Of a stretch of DNA of 60,791 nucleotides, positions 53,780 through 60,791 are shown piece by piece. Positions within the stretch are counted from its first letter, which is position 1, and each line of letters starts with the position of its first letter. Origin of the DNA: Cupriavidus pauculus. GTDB lineage: Bacteria; Pseudomonadota; Gammaproteobacteria; Burkholderiales; Burkholderiaceae. The stretch lies in NCBI RefSeq assembly GCF_008801835.1, contig NZ_VZOW01000032.1, positions 1 to 60,791 on the forward strand, read 5' to 3'. The notes under the pieces are model-generated. The model was not told the origin of the DNA, made no database searches, and saw only the letters and a list, made by a program, of their open reading frames with translations. Position numbers and translations under genes: made by a program.

Positions 53780-54352
53780 ATGGATATTGACTTCAAGAAG
53801 TTGGCACCCTGGAACTGGTTCAAGAAGGAGCAGGAGGAGCAGCAAACCGCCTCTTCCGCTCTGCCTGTGCAGCGCAATGATGTGCCGGTGACAGCTGGTG
53901 CGGTCAGTCCGATTTTGCAGTTGCATCGCGAGATTGATCGTCTGTTCGATGATGCATTTCGGGGGTTCGGATTTCCTGCACTGGCCGTGCAGCGCTTGCC
54001 AGCCGACTGGCCGGGCATGCTAATGCCGGCCCTGGACATCCAGGAAGCCGACAAACAGTACAAGATCGCTTTGGAACTTCCCGGTGTGGAGGAAAAGGAT
54101 ATCCAGATCACCCTCGACAGCGACGTGCTGGTAGTACGCGGCGAGAAGCGTCAGGAGCAGGAAAAGAAAGAGGGTAGCTTTCACCGCATCGAACGCTCCT
54201 ATGGCAGCTTCCAGCGTGCCCTGAATCTGCCAGATGATGCCAACCAGGATTCGATCAAAGCCAATTTCAAGAATGGAGTGCTGACGATCACCATGGACAA
54301 GCGAGAGGTCAGTGCACCAAAACGGGGGCGTTCGATACCGGTCAATAGCTGA
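53780..54352 (+). CDS. Small heat shock protein, Hsp20 family
   Basis: The 190-residue protein has an N-terminal arm with LQLHREIDRLFDDAFRGFG, an alpha-crystallin domain from about residue 80 (PALDIQEADKQYKIALELPGVEEKDIQITL, GEKRQEQEKKEGSFHRIERSYGSFQRALNLP, FKNGVLTITM) and a short tail RSIPVNS with an I-P-V variant of the IxI anchor. It holds denatured proteins in a form that ClpG and DnaK can refold. Position between the regulator and clpG matches sHsp20 of the TLPQC/LHR islands. TTGGAGG precedes the ATG. Confidence 0.92.
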   Translation: MDIDFKKLAPWNWFKKEQEEQQTASSALPVQRNDVPVTAGAVSPILQLHREIDRLFDDAFRGFGFPALAVQRLPADWPGMLMPALDIQEADKQYKIALELPGVEEKDIQITLDSDVLVVRGEKRQEQEKKEGSFHRIERSYGSFQRALNLPDDANQDSIKANFKNGVLTITMDKREVSAPKRGRSIPVNS

Positions 54353-54400
54353 CGTCCTCAACCAACTCTTTCATATCGAAAGTGATTAAACCATCGGCGC

Positions 54401-54421
54401 GGCACCGTGACATACGGTGCC
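54401..54421 (+). promoter_or_regulatory. Stem-loop in the hsp20-clpG gap
   Basis: GGCACCGT and ACGGTGCC form a perfect eight-pair stem around GACAT, ending 31 bases before the clpG start. It lacks a T run, so it may tune mRNA stability or the relative level of the two proteins rather than end transcription. Confidence 0.5.
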
Positions 54422-54452
54422 TCGCTGCCTCTCTAAGTTAAGGAGTGTCAGC

Positions 54453-57302
<2,850 letters not shown>

Positions 57303-57306
<4 letters not shown>

Positions 57307-57554
57307 TGCATCGGGAGGCCCTCGTGGCCAACTCTAGCGCAGGGCTGGTACGGGTTGTCTCCCTTTCATCACTCGCGGCCACTGTCACCAAGGCGACGGG
57401 ACATTGCACCCTCGTGCAGTGGGTGGTGCGGCTCCTTACTGGCGGGTGCTTGCGCATGGAGTCAGCCTATGCGAGCGCCTGGGAGCGCTGCGTACGCCCG
57501 CTTACGATCCGGTTGGGCAACGGATTGGCTCGTCTGTTCACACCCAATCCTTAG
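57303..57554 (+). CDS. Small hypothetical protein between clpG and ftsH
   Basis: An 83-residue frame whose ATG overlaps the clpG stop (ATGATG), starting MMHREALVANSSAGLVRVVSL and ending RLGNGLARLFTPNP. A weakly hydrophobic stretch LVQWVVRLLTGG is present. The four-base overlap favours translation, but codon use is unremarkable and no family is recognised; it may be spurious leader sequence of ftsH. Confidence 0.35.
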
Positions 57555-57581
57555 CGACTCGATTCTCGAGGGATACCGATT

Positions 57582-59465
57582 ATGGAGAAGAAAGATCAAT
57601 GGAATATCGGTTACTGGATCGTCGCGATCCTCTTGCTGCTGATGTTTCAGAACTATTGGCAGGCGGCGAAGACGGTCGAGCCCGTGCCGTACAGCGAGTT
57701 CGAGAAAGCGCTGGCCGACGGACGTGTCGCCGAAGTACTGGTGTCGGACCGCGCGGTCACCGGGCGCCTGAAAGCGCCGGACAGCCGCGGCAAGACCACG
57801 ATCGTAGCGACCCGCGTCGAACCCGACCTCGCAGATCGCCTGTCGAAATATGACGTGCCCTATGCCCGCGTGGTGCAAAGCACATGGCTGCGCGACATCC
57901 TGTCTTGGATTCTGCCGGCCGTAGCCTTCTTCGGGGTCTGGTTCTTCCTGTTCCGACGCTTCGCCGAAAAGCAGGGGATGGGTGGCTTTCTGAATATTGG
58001 CAAGAGCCGCGCCAAGGTTTTCATGGAGAAGAACACGGGCGTGACCTTTGCCGATGTGGCTGGCGTCGATGAAGCCAAGGCCGAGTTGGTCGAGATCGTC
58101 GATTTCCTCAAGAATCCGCAGGAGTATGGACGTCTCGGGGCACGCATTCCCAAGGGCGTGTTGCTGGTCGGCCCACCGGGCACCGGCAAAACACTGCTGG
58201 CCAAGGCCGTGGCCGGCGAGGCGGCGGTGCCCTTCTTCTCCATCTCCGGATCAGAGTTTGTCGAGATGTTCGTCGGCGTGGGTGCGGCCCGTGTGCGCGA
58301 CCTGTTCGAACAGGCGCGTGCGCAGGCGCCGGCCATCATCTTCATCGATGAGTTGGACGCCCTGGGCCGCGCGCGCGGTGTTGGAGGACCGATCGGTGGA
58401 CACGACGAGCGAGAGCAGACGCTGAACCAGTTGCTCACCGAAATGGACGGCTTCGACAGCTCAGTCGGGCTGATCATCCTCGCAGCCACCAACCGGCCGG
58501 AGATCCTGGATCAGGCCTTGCTGCGCGCCGGTCGCTTCGACCGTCAGGTGCTGGTGGACCGTCCCGACAAGAAAGGTCGCCTGGATATCCTGAAGGTCCA
58601 TGTCAAGAAGATCACCCTGGCCCACGAGGTAGATCTGGAACAGGTGGCGGCACTGACCACCGGCTTTTCCGGCGCCGATCTGGCCAATCTCGTGAACGAA
58701 GCAGCGCTGAACGCGACCCGGCGCAAGGCGCAGGCTGTGGAACTGAAAGACTTCACCGCCGCCATCGAGCGCATCGTGGCCGGCCTGGAAAGGAAGAACC
58801 GTGTGCTCAATCCGAAGGAGCGGGAAACCGTGGCCTATCACGAGATGGGGCATGCGCTGGTGGCGCTGGCGCTGCCCGGCACCGATCCGGTACACAAGAT
58901 TTCAATCGTTCCGCGTGGCATCGGTGCACTCGGCTACACCCTGCAGCGGCCCACCGAAGACCGATTTCTGATGACACGTGCCGACCTGGAGCACAAGATC
59001 GCCGTGCTCCTGGGCGGGCGTGCGGCTGAGAAGCTCGTGTTTGGCGAGCTGTCCACAGGGGCTTCAGACGATCTCGCGCGGGCCACCGACATCGCCCGCG
59101 ACATGATTACGCGCTTCGGCATGGATGAGGGCTTGGGGTACGTCGCTTTTGAGGCACAGAGGCCGCGTTTTCTTGATGCGCCTGAACTGGTACAGGGTGG
59201 CTGCCGAGTAGCCGAATCGACTCAGACACGCATCGACCAAGCCATCCGTGACATTGTGATGGGTGTGTTTGATCGTGCATACCGAATTCTCGAAATTAAC
59301 CGAGAAGTGCTGGAGCGATGCGCGCGCGAACTGCTCGCACGGGAAACGCTGGATGAACACAGCATCCGGCAACTGACGCAAGGGCTACAGCTTGAAAGCC
59401 CATGTCACGGCGGCCCAACTGCGGGAGCCATTACTTCCTCTGTGTCCCAAGGAGCCACCTCATGA
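57582..59465 (+). CDS. ftsH: ATP-dependent zinc metalloprotease FtsH (island copy)
   Basis: The 627-residue membrane protease has two membrane segments (about 9-28 and 105-127) with a small periplasmic loop. The AAA+ domain has GPPGTGKT at 197-204, IIFIDELDALG and ATNRPEILDQALLRAGRFDRQ (second region of homology). The protease domain has the zinc motif HEMGH at 420-424. It degrades misfolded membrane and soluble proteins. Located behind clpG and before trx as in TLPQC/LHR islands, and additional to the housekeeping ftsH expected elsewhere in the genome. Its stop overlaps the trx start by four bases. Confidence 0.95.
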   Translation: MEKKDQWNIGYWIVAILLLLMFQNYWQAAKTVEPVPYSEFEKALADGRVAEVLVSDRAVTGRLKAPDSRGKTTIVATRVEPDLADRLSKYDVPYARVVQSTWLRDILSWILPAVAFFGVWFFLFRRFAEKQGMGGFLNIGKSRAKVFMEKNTGVTFADVAGVDEAKAELVEIVDFLKNPQEYGRLGARIPKGVLLVGPPGTGKTLLAKAVAGEAAVPFFSISGSEFVEMFVGVGAARVRDLFEQARAQAPAIIFIDELDALGRARGVGGPIGGHDEREQTLNQLLTEMDGFDSSVGLIILAATNRPEILDQALLRAGRFDRQVLVDRPDKKGRLDILKVHVKKITLAHEVDLEQVAALTTGFSGADLANLVNEAALNATRRKAQAVELKDFTAAIERIVAGLERKNRVLNPKERETVAYHEMGHALVALALPGTDPVHKISIVPRGIGALGYTLQRPTEDRFLMTRADLEHKIAVLLGGRAAEKLVFGELSTGASDDLARATDIARDMITRFGMDEGLGYVAFEAQRPRFLDAPELVQGGCRVAESTQTRIDQAIRDIVMGVFDRAYRILEINREVLERCARELLARETLDEHSIRQLTQGLQLESPCHGGPTAGAITSSVSQGATS

Positions 59466-59899
59466 GCGACAGCATTCATATCGTCTGCCCACACTGCCAA
59501 TCCATCAATCGCGTGCCAGCCAACAAGTTGGCAGAGAAGCCCAATTGCGGGCGGTGCCAGCACCCGCTGTTCACCGGAGACCCCATTGATCTGACCACGG
59601 CGACCTTCGCGCGTCATCTGGAGCGTAGTGACCTGCCGCTGCTGGTGGACTTTTGGGCGCCGTGGTGCGGACCGTGCAAGATGATGGCGCCGCAGTTCGA
59701 GCAGGCAGCCTCCCTGCTTGAACCCAAGGTCAGGTTGGCCAAGGTGAATACCGAGGCCGAGCCTCACCTGGCCGCCCAGTTCGGTATTCGCAGCATTCCA
59801 ACCCTGATTTTGTTCCGAGGGGGACATGAGGTTGCACGTCAGGCGGGCGCCATGGGCGCGCAGGACATGGTGCGCTGGGTGGCATCCCGCTTGTCGTGA
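59462..59899 (+). CDS. Thioredoxin 2-like protein (TrxC type)
   Basis: A 145-residue thioredoxin with an N-terminal zinc-binding part (CPHC at 9-12, CGRC at about 29-32), as in TrxC, then the fold with LPLLVDFWAPWCGPCKMMAPQFEQAA holding WCGPC. IRSIPTLILFRGGHEV has the cis-proline. It reduces disulfides in the cytoplasm and may have chaperone and redox-sensing roles under heat or oxidative stress. It is coupled to ftsH (ATGA overlap at 59462-59465). The island trx of LHR/TLPQC is of similar type. Confidence 0.93.
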   Translation: MSDSIHIVCPHCQSINRVPANKLAEKPNCGRCQHPLFTGDPIDLTTATFARHLERSDLPLLVDFWAPWCGPCKMMAPQFEQAASLLEPKVRLAKVNTEAEPHLAAQFGIRSIPTLILFRGGHEVARQAGAMGAQDMVRWVASRLS

Positions 59900-60057
59900 T
59901 AACCCGGCGCGAACCACCCTGCTTATCAGTTGTTCGATCCTTGAAGAAAGTGCGTAGACGCGATGCATAGCGACCCCAACCACACAATCTTTGACGAAAT
60001 GCGTTCCCAGTTGCAGAAACTTTGGAACCTCTGTTTCACCCATAATGAGCGCCACCT

Positions 60058-60664
60058 TTGAACGAGACTCCTCAAATCTCAGCCCAACACTGTGGCCAGA
60101 TTAACCAGAACGCCCATTTTGGCAGTTGGCATCTCGATCTTGGCTCGCAACTCTTCACCTGCTCCGATGAAGCCTGCCGCGTGCTCGGCCTGGATGTTGG
60201 TGCGCCAATAGCCTTCGAGCGATTCCTGCAGTGCATTCACCCTGAAGACCGCCCCCTCTTCGAAAGGGTATGGGATGCTGCCATGTGCGGAAAGTCCCTT
60301 GATCTGCGGTATCGCATCGTCAGCGGAGGGCAGGTTCGCTGGATACACCTGCGGGCAACATTCAAGGGCGACGCCTCTGGTCGGCCCATAGCGGCAGACG
60401 GGACGGTAGAGGACATCACCGATCTCAAGAGGGTCGAGCAGGCGCTGAACTCCATGCGCCTACAGCGAGAAGAGTTGGCCAGCCACGTTCCCGGTATGCT
60501 TTACCAATACCGCCTTCGTCCGGACGGCAGCTCGCACTTCCCTTATGCCAGCGCCAAGATGCGGGAAATATACGGGGTTGCACCGGAGGATGTTGTTGAA
60601 GATGCCACTCCTGCGTTCGCGGCGCTCCATCCTGAAGACCGTGACCGTGTGCATGAAACCATAC
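60058..60664 (+). pseudogene. PAS-domain sensor protein, truncated by an IS3-family insertion
   Basis: The readable part, about 203 residues, contains a PAS domain (HFGSWHLDLGSQLFTCSDEACRVLGL, IHPEDRPLFERVW, WIHLRATFKGDASGRPIAADGTVEDITDLKRVEQAL) and the start of a second PAS domain (GMLYQYRLRPDGSSHFPYASAKMREIYGV, LHPEDRDRVHETIL). After that the sequence changes to IS material. The output domain (kinase, GGDEF or EAL) is lost or continues beyond the element. The only start in frame is TTG at 60058, overlapping the end of a 32-codon frame (59963-60061) that begins MHSDPNHTIFDEM; the true N terminus may lie there after a frameshift. Confidence 0.7.
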
Positions 60665-60791
60665 TGACCTTGCCCCTGTTCCACGAATCCCATAACCGAG
60701 GGAATTAGGCAGCCCGGTGTTGCTGAGCTGCGGACCAGTTTTTCTCGAACGTCATGGGGCTGACGTAGCCCAGCGTCGAGTGGAGTCGGCT
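60665..60791 (-). mobile_element. IS3-family insertion sequence, one end
   Basis: The PAS reading frame loses family similarity after 60664, and the next bases TGACCTTGCCCCTG have the TG start of IS3-family terminal repeats. The transposase stop is 40 bases inside, as is normal at the right end of such elements. The element runs out of the window, so its full length and the other repeat are not seen. Confidence 0.7.
60705..60791 (-). CDS. IS3-family transposase, C-terminal 28 residues
   Basis: Minus-strand reading gives SRLHSTLGYVSPMTFEKNW and ends in SAAQQHRAA. RLHSTLGYVSPMTFE is the highly conserved end of the OrfB integrase domain of IS3-family transposases. The gene continues to the right of the window. 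It confirms the direction of the element: its transposase end points into the PAS gene. Confidence 0.85.
   Translation of the reverse strand, partial: SRLHSTLGYVSPMTFEKNWSAAQQHRAA

Noticed and set aside
59963..60061. 32-codon frame starting MHSDPNHTIFDEM before the PAS gene
   Set aside because: Too short and without a ribosome site to call as a gene; it may be the detached N terminus of the PAS protein and is noted there.

Overview
The window is GC-rich DNA from a betaproteobacterium, most probably a Cupriavidus/Ralstonia relative in the Burkholderiales. The evidence is the gene families present (tctCBA with a TctC/Bug-type binding protein, phhAB beside an Lrp-type regulator, pbpC with an alpha-2-macroglobulin gene, LivG-like ATPase), dense GC-ending codons, and the style of the copper locus. 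The assignment is inferred from family content, not from a search. No rRNA, tRNA or CRISPR array was seen.

Left and middle part (1 to about 47 kb) reads as ordinary chromosomal backbone. It holds a truncated LivG-like gene, a GMC oxidoreductase, an alpha/beta hydrolase, and a copper module: cueR overlapping copA on the minus strand, copZ divergent, and two separate CueR-type promoters between them. Then come ompW, an ornithine-cyclodeaminase-like gene, an aldo/keto reductase with a divergent LysR gene, a cell-envelope operon (alpha-2-macroglobulin, YhhN, PBP1C), an Lrp-type regulator divergent from phhAB, and a TctD/TctE-like two-component system. Between 24.5 and 27.5 kb a SET-domain protein gene and an HU gene flank a non-coding region that carries eleven GTATAC palindromes in 672 bp, three perfect DnaA boxes and AT-rich stretches. 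More DnaA boxes lie just after HU. This is the most unusual stretch of the window. The section continues with a DUF2272 lipoprotein, an aquaporin, a LamB-like porin, an orphan TakP-like binding protein, a RarD-like permease, dinB under a near-ideal LexA box, an MFS permease, an Asp/Glu racemase, a diguanylate cyclase, tctCBA, a thioesterase, a patatin, a glutathione-reductase-like gene and a DUF1254 protein.

Right part (about 47.4 kb to the end) is a genomic island with more mixed codon use. Its first half holds a four-gene minus-strand operon centred on an XRE/ImmA-IrrE regulator, a divergent AbiEi/AbiEii type IV toxin-antitoxin pair, small hypothetical genes and a decayed Wadjet JetD fragment. 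Its second half is a compact version of the transmissible protein-quality-control or heat-resistance locus (TLPQC/LHR): MerR/excisionase-like regulator, sHsp20, ClpG/ClpK disaggregase, FtsH protease and thioredoxin. The clpG gene carries one extra T that breaks it into two frames, so the disaggregase is either inactive, made by frameshifting, or affected by a sequencing error. A PAS sensor gene after trx is cut off by an IS3-family element that runs off the window.

Functionally, the backbone combines metal detoxification, aromatic amino acid breakdown, carboxylate uptake and envelope maintenance. The island adds protein-damage tolerance and self-maintenance modules.
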